From assembly GCA_038237435.1 (NCBI GenBank), contig JBBRYT010000003.1:248001-312000 (forward strand): a stretch of 64,000 bases of DNA. Direction: 5' to 3'. Shown here in pieces: positions 22,933 to 32,475 of the stretch. A model generated the notes under the pieces. It was not told the origin of the DNA and did no database searches. It saw nothing but the letters and a program-made list of their open reading frames with translations. Each line of letters opens with the position of its first letter. Within the stretch, counting starts at the first letter, position 1. The translations under genes were made by a program, and so were the position numbers. This stretch comes from JACCTI01 sp038237435. Lineage in GTDB: Bacteria; Verrucomicrobiota; Verrucomicrobiia; Chthoniobacterales; UBA10450.

Positions 22933-25900
22933 TTATCGGCTCAGCGCTAGCTCGCGTTCAGCGGACTCTTCCGCGAACTGCGGCTGTGTTGTCCCGTTGC
23001 GCGTCCGTTGAATCAGTTGACCATCGCTGCCTTTTTCCGAGGCGAGTTTCATCCCGACCAGTTTGCTAATGCCGCGCTCTTCCATGGTCACCCCATAAAG
23101 CACATCGGCTTTCGCGATGGTGCGTTTGTTGTGCGTGATGATAATGAACTGACTTTGTTCGACGAATCGATCGAGCACTTTGATGAAACGGTTGATGTTC
23201 GATTCGTCCAGCGGCGCGTCCATTTCGTCAAGGATGCAGAACGGACTTGGGCGCACCATGTAGATAGCGAAGAGAAGCGCGACCGCCGTCATCGTTCTTT
23301 CGCCTCCGGAAAGGAGCGAGACGCTTTGTAATTGTTTGCCCGGCGGCTTGGCGCTGATGTCGATTCCGCAGTCGAGCGGATTGCCTTCGTCGACCAGCGA
23401 GAGGTCGGCGCGACCGCCGCCGAAAAGCTCGGCGAACATTTCGCGGAAGTTGATCCGCACCTGAGCGAAAGTCTCGGCGAAAAGTTTCTGCGTCGTGCTG
23501 TTGATCTTTGAAATCACGTCGAGCAATTCTTTTCTCGACGCGGTCAGGTCGTTGTTTTGCGTTTCGAGAAAACGATGACGCTCTTCGAGTTCGTCATACT
23601 CATGCACGGCGTCGAGATTTACCGGCCCCATCGCGTCGAGTTGCCTGGTCAATTCGCCGATAATGTTCTCAACTTCCGTCGGCTCGACCTCAGGGGATTC
23701 GCCTGCTTCAGGTTCGCGGCGCTTCAGTTGTACGCGCAGCGTCTTTTGGAACGCGTAATGATCTGAGGCGAATTCGCGCAGATCCAGCTGATAGCGTCGC
23801 GTGACATGCTCGAGCAGATTTTCGACGCGCAATTGCAGTTGCGTCTGGCGCACCTGTTCCTGACCGCGCGCATCGTGTAGTTCGTTCAGCGAATTCCGGA
23901 TTCCGCGCAGCTCGCTTTCCAAACAGTTGACTGTGACGAGTCGCGTCGAACGTTCCTGCGCAGTCGCGGCCACGTTTTCTTCCGCGCGCGTCACCTCGCT
24001 CGTATGTGAATCGATCGCGTCCTGCGCCTGCGCCGATTCGGTCTGTTGCAGTTCGAGGCGACGTTCATAATTCGTGATGTCGCTGCGGCGCGCGTCGATC
24101 AATTCGCGCAGCTCTTCCTCGCGCGCGGCCATCGGCAGGCGCTGGCTAACAAGATTTTCCTGTCGCTGTCTTTCCGTGGCCACGGCCAAGCGAAGCGATT
24201 GCAGCTGCTCAGCCGTTTCCTCTTCATGCAAATGCGCTTGCTGGCTTGCGTCCGTTGCGGCAGTTCGACGCACCTGCTGTTCGGCGACGGAGGTGTTGAG
24301 TGAAGCCAGTTCCTGCTCGAGCTGCGCAAGCCGTTCGTCGGAAAGCGTGGTTTGCTGTTCCAGCGTCGTCCGCTCTCGTTGCAGTTGATGAAATTTTTCC
24401 TCAGCGGCGCGCAGTTGATGTTCGAGCAAAAGAATCTGCGCGGCCGATTGCGATTGATCGGAATGCGCGGCTTGATGGCGCGCGCGTGCTTTTTCCAGCT
24501 CGCTAGTGAACGAACCCGACGCTTCCTGCATTTCACCACGTCGCGCGGCGATGGCGGCGCGCTGCTCCTCCAAATATTGAACTTCATCGGTGGCGTCGCT
24601 GATCAACGCGTTCCGGCCCAAGAGCGACGTCGCGGGGTTGTTAACCGAGCCACCGAAAACGATGCCGGCCGTAGAAATGAATTCGCCCGCGACCGTCGCG
24701 AACTGCAGGACCGGATGTTCTTTCTTCAAGCGAAGGGCCGTCTCGAGATCGGGCACGAGCGCGACTCCGCGCAACAATCGCCTAACGAGTTGTTGAATCG
24801 GTTCCGGCACGTCGACCTTATCAATCGCCCAGGAAATTGCGCCGCTTGGCAACTCGGCCAGATGATCGTCGCGGCCGGTCGCGGTTAATTCGGGCAAGGC
24901 GAGCGCCGCCTGGCCCAGGCTGTTATTCGCGACACGCCGCAGAATATCGGTGGCGAGCGTTGGATCGTTGAGCAGGATCGCGTGCACGTTGCGCCCGAAA
25001 GCCGCTTCGAGCGCGGGGATGTATTCGCGATCGACCTTGAGCGCGGAAACGAGCGCGCCGGCCAGCGCCGGACGAATTCGTTCCGGATCGTCCAGACCTT
25101 TCAGAACGGCCTGCGAACCTTTCGCGAGGCCTTCGCCTTCTTCGTTCAACTGGCGCAGGATTTCGAGACGCGATTGTTTTTCTGCGATCGCGCGTTCGTT
25201 CTGAAAAAAATCCTTCTCGGTTTCGCCTAACGAGTGCTGATGCGCTTGCAGTTGCTGCTCGGCCGCGCGCACAGCGTTGAAGAAGTTTTCGACGGTTTGT
25301 TGTTCTGTTTCGCTCGTCGTCTTGGCCCGTTCGAATGCCGACTGAGCTTCGTCACGAGCTTTGGTCGCGTGACCGATCTCCGTGGCAAGCTCGGTCACTC
25401 GCGCAAATGTCGAGTCGCGTCGGCTTTTTGTGCTCGCGATCTCATCCCCGAGCGCACCGATGCGATTCTCCGCTTTCGACAACGCAATCTGCAGTTCCTG
25501 CAATTCCCCCTCGCGCTCGGTACGTTGTGTGCGCAGAGATGCAGACCTCACCGTTAATTCCGTCAGCTCTTTCTCCTTCGCTTCGAGAAGATGCGTCGTC
25601 TTCTCGATGAGCGCGTCCGCTTCCTGAATCTGGCTGGCTTGTTCGTTGCGCTTCGTTTCCGCACTCGCGATGTCGCGCGTGTATCGTTCTACCAGTTCCG
25701 CGATTTCCTGCGCGCGCTGTTTGTTGAACTCGATGCGGCTGCGGTGCGTAGACATTTCGCTGTGCAATCGCTGCACCTCCGCACGCGCGTCGCCGATGCG
25801 CGCGTCAATGTTGTCGAGTTCCCCGCGTTTGCCCGCGAGTTCGTTTTCGTTGGCTTCGATTTTGGCGAGCGTCTCGCGTTCTTTTTCTTCGAAGCCTTTG

Positions 25901-26643
25901 ATCGCAGCCCGGCAATGTTCCAGTTCCGCTTCGAGTTCTTCGAGCTTGCGACGCGAGTGATGCGTATCGAGCACTTGCAGGTCGGCCATCAACGCCTGAT
26001 AACGCCGCGCTTTTCCGGCCTGCCGCTGCAGCGAGCCGATCTGCCGTTTCACTTCTTTGATGATGTCGCCAATGCGCAAGAGATTCGCTTCGGTCGCTTC
26101 GAGTTTGCGCAGAGCTTCTTTTTTCTGGCCCTTGTATTTCGTGATGCCGGCGGCTTCTTCGAAAACGGTGCGGCGGTCTTCCGGGCGCGAGCTGAGAATC
26201 AAATCGATCTTGCCCTGCTCCATTATAGAGTAGGCGCTGCGCCCGACGCCGGTATCAGCGAAAAGATTGTGAATGTCTTTCAGCCGGCAGATCGTTTTGT
26301 TGAGCAGGTATTCCGAATTGCCATCGCGATACACGCGGCGCGAGACGCGCACGTCGTGCCAATCAACGCCCAGTTCCTGCGCGCAATCGCTGAAAGTTAA
26401 CGAGACTTCGGAAAAGCCGAGCGGCTTGCGCGAATCGGTCCCGTTGAAAATAACATCCGCCATTTCGCCGCCGCGCAATGCTTTGGCCGATTGCTCGCCG
26501 AGCACCCAGCGCACGGCATCGAGTACGTTTGATTTGCCGCAGCCGTTCGGGCCGACAATGGCGGTGACTCCTTCGTGGAATTCGAAGATGGTTTTATCGG
26601 CGAACGACTTGAAGCCGATCAATTCAAGAGACTTCAGATGCAT
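22933..26643 (-). CDS. smc: Chromosome segregation ATPase SMC
   Basis: 1236 residues, typical of SMC. Walker A GPNGCGKS at 31-38, a long coiled coil (about 165-500), a hinge near 520-660 (LAGALVSALKVD, GGSVNNPATSLLGR), a second coiled coil, then ABC signature LLSGGERTMTAVALL and Walker B FCILDEMDAPLDESN. It organises and segregates the chromosome with ScpA/ScpB. A C-terminal 40-residue extension follows the ATPase head. Two 10-bp words lie in-frame: 24780 (QLVRRL, hinge) and 25225 (HSLGE, coiled coil). Confidence 0.97.
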   Translation of the reverse strand: MHLKSLELIGFKSFADKTIFEFHEGVTAIVGPNGCGKSNVLDAVRWVLGEQSAKALRGGEMADVIFNGTDSRKPLGFSEVSLTFSDCAQELGVDWHDVRVSRRVYRDGNSEYLLNKTICRLKDIHNLFADTGVGRSAYSIMEQGKIDLILSSRPEDRRTVFEEAAGITKYKGQKKEALRKLEATEANLLRIGDIIKEVKRQIGSLQRQAGKARRYQALMADLQVLDTHHSRRKLEELEAELEHCRAAIKGFEEKERETLAKIEANENELAGKRGELDNIDARIGDARAEVQRLHSEMSTHRSRIEFNKQRAQEIAELVERYTRDIASAETKRNEQASQIQEADALIEKTTHLLEAKEKELTELTVRSASLRTQRTEREGELQELQIALSKAENRIGALGDEIASTKSRRDSTFARVTELATEIGHATKARDEAQSAFERAKTTSETEQQTVENFFNAVRAAEQQLQAHQHSLGETEKDFFQNERAIAEKQSRLEILRQLNEEGEGLAKGSQAVLKGLDDPERIRPALAGALVSALKVDREYIPALEAAFGRNVHAILLNDPTLATDILRRVANNSLGQAALALPELTATGRDDHLAELPSGAISWAIDKVDVPEPIQQLVRRLLRGVALVPDLETALRLKKEHPVLQFATVAGEFISTAGIVFGGSVNNPATSLLGRNALISDATDEVQYLEEQRAAIAARRGEMQEASGSFTSELEKARARHQAAHSDQSQSAAQILLLEHQLRAAEEKFHQLQRERTTLEQQTTLSDERLAQLEQELASLNTSVAEQQVRRTAATDASQQAHLHEEETAEQLQSLRLAVATERQRQENLVSQRLPMAAREEELRELIDARRSDITNYERRLELQQTESAQAQDAIDSHTSEVTRAEENVAATAQERSTRLVTVNCLESELRGIRNSLNELHDARGQEQVRQTQLQLRVENLLEHVTRRYQLDLREFASDHYAFQKTLRVQLKRREPEAGESPEVEPTEVENIIGELTRQLDAMGPVNLDAVHEYDELEERHRFLETQNNDLTASRKELLDVISKINSTTQKLFAETFAQVRINFREMFAELFGGGRADLSLVDEGNPLDCGIDISAKPPGKQLQSVSLLSGGERTMTAVALLFAIYMVRPSPFCILDEMDAPLDESNINRFIKVLDRFVEQSQFIIITHNKRTIAKADVLYGVTMEERGISKLVGMKLASEKGSDGQLIQRTRNGTTQPQFAEESAERELALSR

Positions 26644-26767
26644 GCGGGAATGGCGAGATGTCGCTGGCGGGAATTAACGCCGCGACCGCCCTCTTGAGCA
26701 AGGAAATAATACTAGATAGCGGTAGATTACAGACCTGAGTCCACAAGATGTGGTGGAACGCGCGTTG

Positions 26768-28099
26768 CTATCGTTTTCCGCGCAGTACTGTTCGGCGGAG
26801 TAAATAAAGCAGCGACGCCACGGCCAGCACCGCGCCCGCGATCTCGAATTCGCGCAGCGTGGCGTGGGCGAGGATCCAGATGACTACGACGATCGAGACC
26901 ATCGGCAGAATCTGCGCGCCGGGAAATCCAAATGGTTTACCGTCAGCCCGCACATCGCGCCGGAGGAGATAGAACGTCGCAGCGAAACAGAGGAGATAGA
27001 GCAAGAGCACTGCGACGTTCGACATCACGGCCAGACCTTCGAAGGTCGACGTCAGTGACATCGCAAATGCAATCGCCGCGTAGGTAATGATGGCGACGTC
27101 GGGCGAACGAAAACGCGGATGCACATGCGCAAACCAGGCCGGCAACATCCCGTCGCGACCGAAAGCGAAAATAATTCGCGGCGAGCTGAGGATGTCGGTG
27201 GTAACAAATCCGAAGGCGGAGATCGTCGCGCCCGCGAGAAGAAGCAGGCGTCCGAAGTTACCGAGAAACTTGCCGGCAGCTTCGGCGAGGGGAGAGATCG
27301 AATTGTTCGCCAGCTCATTGCCGAGCGTGCCCTGCGCGACGAGCTGAATGGAAACGTAAAGGAGCGTCGTCACGGCCAGAGCGAAGTAGATCGCGCGCGG
27401 CACAGTCCGCGTCGGATTCTTCACCTCGCCGCTGGGAATGAGAGCGACTTCGATTCCAACGAACGCGAAGATCAACAAGAGAACGCTGTCGCCAAGTTGT
27501 TTACTCGTCGGTAAGCCAGGCCAGGCCAACGCGCTGGGCTTAATGAAAAAGAATCCCGCGATGACGAAGACGAGCAGCGGGATGAGTTTCGCGGCCGTGA
27601 CTACGGTTACTGCAGTGCTACCTGCTCGAACTCCGCGCACATTGATAAAGGCGAGCACTCCATAGATGAGAAAAATCAAAACCGCGCGCCCGAGCGGATT
27701 GGACAAGATCGGCAGAATGCTCGTCAGCGAATCGGCCAGGACATTGACCACTCCGGCTACAGCGAGCACCGCAGTTAAATAATAGAGAATGCCGCCGAGA
27801 AATCCGACGTAGCGGCCAAACGCAACTTCCACGTAGGCGTAGAGTCCGCCGGTCAAGGCCACGCGACTGCCGGCGATGGCGAAGCAGGTGACGAAGAGAA
27901 CCATCGCAATCGCGCAAACCCCAAACGCCAGCGGCGCCGCTGCGCCAAGACCTCGCGCGACGAGCGCCGGAAGAACAAAGATACCCGCGCCGATCGTTGC
28001 GTTGACGATGTTGGCCGTGAGAGCGGGCACGCCGATCGCGCGCACCAGTTGCGCATCCAGATTTTTAGGCGCGACCCCCGTCGCCGATTCGTTAGGCAT
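26768..28099 (-). CDS. APC-family amino acid permease
   Basis: 443 residues with about twelve hydrophobic segments. The first helix carries the APC signature NATIGAGIFVLPALVARGLG, the substrate-binding unwound region of helix 1. The pattern is that of LeuT-fold amino acid or polyamine exchangers in the inner membrane. The start ATG and residues MPNES are encoded by a variant 10-bp word at 28088. Divergent from the M20 peptidase, 45 bp away; together they suggest peptide or amino acid use. Substrate unknown. Confidence 0.9.
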   Translation of the reverse strand: MPNESATGVAPKNLDAQLVRAIGVPALTANIVNATIGAGIFVLPALVARGLGAAAPLAFGVCAIAMVLFVTCFAIAGSRVALTGGLYAYVEVAFGRYVGFLGGILYYLTAVLAVAGVVNVLADSLTSILPILSNPLGRAVLIFLIYGVLAFINVRGVRAGSTAVTVVTAAKLIPLLVFVIAGFFFIKPSALAWPGLPTSKQLGDSVLLLIFAFVGIEVALIPSGEVKNPTRTVPRAIYFALAVTTLLYVSIQLVAQGTLGNELANNSISPLAEAAGKFLGNFGRLLLLAGATISAFGFVTTDILSSPRIIFAFGRDGMLPAWFAHVHPRFRSPDVAIITYAAIAFAMSLTSTFEGLAVMSNVAVLLLYLLCFAATFYLLRRDVRADGKPFGFPGAQILPMVSIVVVIWILAHATLREFEIAGAVLAVASLLYLLRRTVLRGKR

Positions 28100-28144
28100 T
28101 CAAAGCCAATAGCAAAACGCACAGAACCTGTCTAACGTCTTGGA

Positions 28145-29482
28145 ATGCGCGCAAGTCATCTCGAAGATTATTATCAATTTTTGCGGTTCCCCAGCGTTTC
28201 GACAGATCCGGTTTATGCGGACAACGTTGCCGAATGCGCGCATTGGCTCGTGGAAAAACTCACCGCGATCGGTTTGGAGGCGAAGTTGATGCCGACGCCC
28301 GGTCATCCGGTCGTGTGGGCGAAAAATAAACATCAGGCCGGCCGTAAGACCGTGATGATTTACGGGCATTACGATGTACAACCGCCCGACCCGCTCGAGC
28401 TTTGGGATTCGCCGCCTTTCGATCCGGTTTTGAAAGACGGCTATGTTTTTGCCCGCGGCGCGACTGACAACAAAGGACAGATACTCGCGCACATTCTCGG
28501 CGTCCAGGAAGCGATCGAGAAAGACGGCGATCTGCCGGTGAATTTGCATTTCATCATCGAGGGCGAAGAAGAAATCGGCAGCGGCAATCTTGGAAATTTT
28601 CTTTCGCAAAATCTCGCGGCCTTGAAGTGCGACGTGGTCGTGGTCTCGGATACAGGCATGGTGGCCAAGGGCGTGCCGACCTTGAGTTACGGATTGCGCG
28701 GCGTGACGGCGCTCGAGTTGAAAGTGACCGGACCGAAAATCGATCTGCATTCGGGCGTTTTCGGCGGCGCCATTATGAATCCGTTGACCGCGCTCGCGAA
28801 AATGATCGCGAGCCTGCACGACAACAACGGTCGCGTGGCGATTGAAGGTTTCTACGACAAAGTAAAACCGCTCGAAGATTGGGAACGTGAAGCGTGGCGG
28901 AACTTACCCGTTGATGTCGAAGCAGAAATCAAACACGAAGCCGGCGTATCGACGCTCTTCGGCGAGGAAGGGTACAGCACGACGGAACGCTTGTGGGCGC
29001 GACCAACTGCGGAAACAAACGGCATCGGCGGAGGTTATCAGGGGCAGGGGACAAAGACCGTTTTGCCAAGTTACGCGATAGCGAAGCTCACCTTCCGACT
29101 GGTGCCGAATCAAGACGGCCCTGAGATTTTGGAACTGGCGAAGAAACATCTGCGCAAAGTTTGTCCGCCGGGCGTGACTCTCGACATCACCGACGGCCAC
29201 AGCGGGACGTGGTATCTGACTGATCCGCATTCGGAAGTCGGCAAGGCGGCGCAGCGCGCCTTGAAAGAAGCATTCGGTGGGAAGGAGCCGGCGCTGATTC
29301 GCGAAGGCGGCAGTATTCCGATCACCTCGCAATTCCGCACTATTCTTGGAGTGGAGACGTTGCTGATTGGTCTTGCCCTGGCCGATTGCAAAGCGCATTC
29401 GCCTAACGAGAACTTCCCGCTGGAAAATTTCGACGCGGGCATTCGGTTGAACAAAGCCATCCTGAAGGAACTGTCGCGTTGA
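28145..29482 (+). CDS. M20-family metallodipeptidase
   Basis: 445 residues. Zinc-binding and catalytic motifs of M20 peptidases are all present: GHYDVQP (His75, Asp77), ARGATDNKGQ (Asp108), EGEEEIGSG (Glu141-143) and a late His near AHSPNENFP. The lid/dimerisation domain lies between. It hydrolyses dipeptides or short N-acyl amino acids in the cytoplasm. The TGA overlaps the TTG start of the NlpC/P60 gene. The 10-bp word at 29401 encodes the SPNEN loop beside the metal-site His, a region where many M20 enzymes have similar residues. Confidence 0.93.
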   Translation: MRASHLEDYYQFLRFPSVSTDPVYADNVAECAHWLVEKLTAIGLEAKLMPTPGHPVVWAKNKHQAGRKTVMIYGHYDVQPPDPLELWDSPPFDPVLKDGYVFARGATDNKGQILAHILGVQEAIEKDGDLPVNLHFIIEGEEEIGSGNLGNFLSQNLAALKCDVVVVSDTGMVAKGVPTLSYGLRGVTALELKVTGPKIDLHSGVFGGAIMNPLTALAKMIASLHDNNGRVAIEGFYDKVKPLEDWEREAWRNLPVDVEAEIKHEAGVSTLFGEEGYSTTERLWARPTAETNGIGGGYQGQGTKTVLPSYAIAKLTFRLVPNQDGPEILELAKKHLRKVCPPGVTLDITDGHSGTWYLTDPHSEVGKAAQRALKEAFGGKEPALIREGGSIPITSQFRTILGVETLLIGLALADCKAHSPNENFPLENFDAGIRLNKAILKELSR

Positions 29483-30591
29483 ACCGCTGCGGTTGGAAAT
29501 CCGCGAGCTGTATGTTGCTCGCGCTCGCGATTGGGTGCGTCGAAGTCGCGTCCCCTGCGCGGGCCGAAGAAACATTCGGCCAGGCGATCAAGCGCGTTTT
29601 TAATCCGACCCCGACACCAACGCCAAAGAAGAAAAAAGTTTCGACGACGGTAAAGAAAACAACATCTCCAACTCCGGCGCCTTCGTCTTCGCCGCACAAT
29701 ACGAAAACCAGCTCTTCGAAACATCATCGGCGATCCCACAAACAAGCAGCAGCGGAAGAAGAAGAAACGTCGCCCACGCCAACCGTCACTCCCGAAGCAA
29801 CGATTTCGCCATCGCCTTCGCCATCCGCATCCGAAGCTCCGTCCGGCAAAAAGAAAAAAAAGGCCACACCAACTCCGACGCCCACCGAAACGCCAACACC
29901 TTCTCCTACAACGACAGCCTCGCCTTCACCTTCCAGTCGGAGGCACAAGAAATCTTCACCAACTCCGACGCCGGAAGAGACGCCGAAACCCACTCCGTCG
30001 CCTAACGAGAAGAAGGAAAAGCCGCCAGGCGTTTCTATTTCGCCTAACGAGATCTCAGGTTTCGAAAATTATCCCGGGCCGGTGAAGAAGTTGGTCACCG
30101 ACGCGCTCGAACTCGCTTCCCGTGGCTTAAGTTACCAATACGGCTCGGCTGATCCATCCACCGGCGGCTTGGATTGCTCCGGCTTCGTTTACTACCTCCT
30201 GAAACAACAAGGCCTGACGAATGTGCCGCGTGATTCGAGCGAGCTATATATCTGGGTGCGCAAATCGGGAAAATTCGAAGTGGTCGTTAGTCGCAGCGAC
30301 GACACCTTTGAGCTGGCCAATTTGAAACCGGGTGACCTGATGTTTTGGACCGGCACATACGACATCAATCGCGATCCGCCGATCACACATGCGATGATTT
30401 ATCTCGGTCGCGAAAAGAGCACGGGCCGCCGCATCATGGTCGGCGCGAGCGATGGTCGCACCTATCACGACGAATCGCGTTACGGCGTGAGCGTTTTCGA
30501 TTTCCGCGTCTCGCGTCCTGGCCGAGCGGCGACGAATGGTCGCACGCCGGACTTCGTCGGCTACGGCAAAATTCCCGGACTCGGTGATTGA
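29479..30591 (+). CDS. Secreted NlpC/P60 peptidoglycan endopeptidase with Pro/Thr linker
   Basis: 370 residues from TTG overlapping the upstream stop (ATG 29512 is an alternative). Signal peptide, then a 150-residue linker of Thr-Pro and Ser-Pro repeats with Lys clusters, then an NlpC/P60 domain from about 195: catalytic Cys in GGLDCSGFVYY and His in ITHAMIYLG. It would cleave peptide stems of peptidoglycan, with the linker spanning or binding the wall. Two exact 10-bp words lie only 42 bp apart (30000 and 30042, both PNE) at the linker-domain junction. Confidence 0.9.
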   Translation: MNRCGWKSASCMLLALAIGCVEVASPARAEETFGQAIKRVFNPTPTPTPKKKKVSTTVKKTTSPTPAPSSSPHNTKTSSSKHHRRSHKQAAAEEEETSPTPTVTPEATISPSPSPSASEAPSGKKKKKATPTPTPTETPTPSPTTTASPSPSSRRHKKSSPTPTPEETPKPTPSPNEKKEKPPGVSISPNEISGFENYPGPVKKLVTDALELASRGLSYQYGSADPSTGGLDCSGFVYYLLKQQGLTNVPRDSSELYIWVRKSGKFEVVVSRSDDTFELANLKPGDLMFWTGTYDINRDPPITHAMIYLGREKSTGRRIMVGASDGRTYHDESRYGVSVFDFRVSRPGRAATNGRTPDFVGYGKIPGLGD

Positions 30592-30728
30592 TTGCTCGGC
30601 GGAGGCGCCGTTTTCACTCTCTCCCGATGCGTCTGATAAGCGACGACAAGAACGAATACGAGCAACAGCACGATCACGACCCGCTGCTCCGCGACGGTAA
30701 GTTCGAGGACGCGTTGTAATCGTTTCAT
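30561..30728 (-). CDS. Small single-span membrane protein coupled to queC
   Basis: 55 residues. ATG overlaps the queC stop (ATGA), so translation is likely coupled. One strong transmembrane helix (VVIVLLLVFVLVVAYQT), a basic N-terminal flank and a Pro/Ser-rich C-terminal tail outside. The 3' end overlaps the convergent NlpC/P60 gene by 31 bp. No function recognised; the overlap and clean membrane topology support a real gene. Confidence 0.55.
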   Translation of the reverse strand: MKRLQRVLELTVAEQRVVIVLLLVFVLVVAYQTHRERVKTAPPPSNQSPSPGILP

Positions 30729-31411
30729 CGCGTGGCGTAACGAATCGGATCGCTCATCCCCGCTTCGCGAAATCCCTTCAGTCGAAGCAAACACGCGTCG
30801 CATTTGCCGCAGGCAGTCCCGTCGGTCGCGGGATCGTAGCAACTGTGCGTCATCGAAAAATCCATGCCCAGTTCCGCGCCTTTGCGCACGATCTCAGCTT
30901 TCGTTAGGCGAAGCAAAGGTGCGTGGATTCTGAATTGCGCACCTTCCACTCCCGCTTTCGTCGCCAGGTTGGCCAGCTCTTCGAACGAACGCAGAAATTC
31001 CGGTCGGCAATCCGGATAACCGCTGTAATCAACCGCATTCGCGCCGATGAAAATATCCGTCGCGCCAATTGTCTCGGCAAAAGCAAGCGCGTAGGAAAGC
31101 AGGATGGTGTTACGTGCCGGTACATAAGTAATTGGAATGCCACTGGCCATTTCATCGGCGGCGCGCCCTTGCGGCACGGCAATTTCATCCGTCAACGCGG
31201 ATCCGCCAAAGACACGCAAATCAATTTGCGCGATGCGATGATCGCGCACGCCTAACGAGTGCGCGACGCGTTTCGCCGCTTCGATCTCGATCTGGTGACG
31301 TTGTCCGTATTCGAAGGAAAGCGCGTACGGCTCGAATTTCTCTGCAACGGCCAGGGCCAGCGTCACGGAAGAATCGAGACCACCGCTCAAAAGAATAACT
31401 GCGCGCGCCAT
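30725..31411 (-). CDS. queC: 7-cyano-7-deazaguanine synthase QueC
   Basis: 228 residues. The ATP-pyrophosphatase P-loop LSGGLDSS is at 8-15 and the zinc-binding cysteines sit in the C-terminal SCYD...CGKCDAC stretch. It converts 7-carboxy-7-deazaguanine to preQ0 in the queuosine pathway; QueD, QueE and QueF are not in the window. The 10-bp word at 31250 encodes HSLGV. The ATG start (31411) lies 60 bp from the divergent acyltransferase gene. Confidence 0.96.
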   Translation of the reverse strand: MARAVILLSGGLDSSVTLALAVAEKFEPYALSFEYGQRHQIEIEAAKRVAHSLGVRDHRIAQIDLRVFGGSALTDEIAVPQGRAADEMASGIPITYVPARNTILLSYALAFAETIGATDIFIGANAVDYSGYPDCRPEFLRSFEELANLATKAGVEGAQFRIHAPLLRLTKAEIVRKGAELGMDFSMTHSCYDPATDGTACGKCDACLLRLKGFREAGMSDPIRYATR

Positions 31412-31470
31412 TGTTCTTCTTTCGTGCCTGCGCTCGCGAGCGTCGAGAAGATTGCGTAGGCTCCACGCCG

Positions 31471-32475
31471 ATGTGGAAAAGGTTTCGCTATCGGATCGAA
31501 TGGCTCGCGCTCATGGCCGTGCTCAAGATCGTGCCTCTGTTTTCGCGCGATGCGTGTTACCAAATCGCAGGATTTTTAGGACGACTGGTGGCGCGTCTTG
31601 ATCGCGCCGGTTATCGCGTGGCAATGGCGAATCTCGAGGCAGCTTTCGGAAACGAATTCTCGCTTGAGCGCCGCGGCCAAATTGCCCGCGAATCCTACGA
31701 ACATTTCGCGCGCGCGATGCTGGATCTCTTCTGGAGTCCGCGACTGAACGCGCAGAACTTCAGAGAATACATCGAATTTCAAAATCTCGAACGCGCCCTC
31801 GCCGAGATCGCACCGTATTCCGATAGCTGCGTAGTGGGGACCTATCACTACGGGAATTTCGAATGGCTCGGGCTCGCCACGGCGTGGCTCGGTTATCCAT
31901 GCGACATTCTCACGCAGGAATTCAAGAATCCGTTGCTTGATGAATTCTTCCAGCACCTGCGGCAACAGTCAGGACACAAGAACGTGCCGCGCGAGGGCGC
32001 AATCATTCGCCTCTACAAAACGCTCCGAAAAAAAGGACGCGTCGCATTGCTCGTCGATACGACCTTGCCGCCGCATCATCCCACCATCGTGATCGAATGT
32101 TTTGGATTGAAAACGATAATCACGGTCGCGCACGCGTGGTTACAGGAGCGCACCGGCGTTCCGCTCATCCCCATTTATTGCGAGCCGTTGCCGCACGGAC
32201 GCTACCGCGTTGTGGCCCTGCCAAAAGTGCAGCCTGCAAAAGGAGCGACGCACCAAGAAATTGCGCAGGCTTGTTGGAACGCCTTCGAACCAGTCGTTAG
32301 GCAAAATCCTGCGCCGTGGCTTTGGATGTATAAACATTGGCGCTATAAGCCGATCGAGGCCACGCGTTCGTATCCGTTTTACTCGCAGGAATCGCCCTTC
32401 TTTGAACAGATTGCCGCGCGACCGAATTACGAAAAACTTGATCGCAGTCGCATCGCGCAGCCGGCGCAGACATGA
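31471..32475 (+). CDS. LpxL/HtrB-type lipid A acyltransferase (copy 1)
   Basis: 334 residues from ATG 31471; the frame opens earlier but the signal-anchor begins here. Family landmarks: N-terminal membrane anchor, catalytic HX4E motif in TYHYGNFEWLG, the KNPLLDEFFQHLR stretch, a conserved ARG-type phosphate contact region and the late PAPWLWMYKHWRY signature. These enzymes add secondary acyl chains to lipid A precursors at the inner membrane, so the organism should make lipid A. The downstream paralogue overlaps by ATGA. A variant 10-bp word at 32293 encodes VVRQ. Confidence 0.92.
   Translation: MWKRFRYRIEWLALMAVLKIVPLFSRDACYQIAGFLGRLVARLDRAGYRVAMANLEAAFGNEFSLERRGQIARESYEHFARAMLDLFWSPRLNAQNFREYIEFQNLERALAEIAPYSDSCVVGTYHYGNFEWLGLATAWLGYPCDILTQEFKNPLLDEFFQHLRQQSGHKNVPREGAIIRLYKTLRKKGRVALLVDTTLPPHHPTIVIECFGLKTIITVAHAWLQERTGVPLIPIYCEPLPHGRYRVVALPKVQPAKGATHQEIAQACWNAFEPVVRQNPAPWLWMYKHWRYKPIEATRSYPFYSQESPFFEQIAARPNYEKLDRSRIAQPAQT

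Noticed and set aside
25591..26400. 269-codon plus-strand frame opposite smc
   Set aside because: Antisense of the SMC head and coiled coil; composition follows the smc codon pattern.
29600..30000. Repetitive stretch that could suggest a CRISPR or tandem repeat
   Set aside because: It is the Thr-Pro/Ser-Pro linker of the NlpC/P60 protein; units are short and irregular with no spacers.
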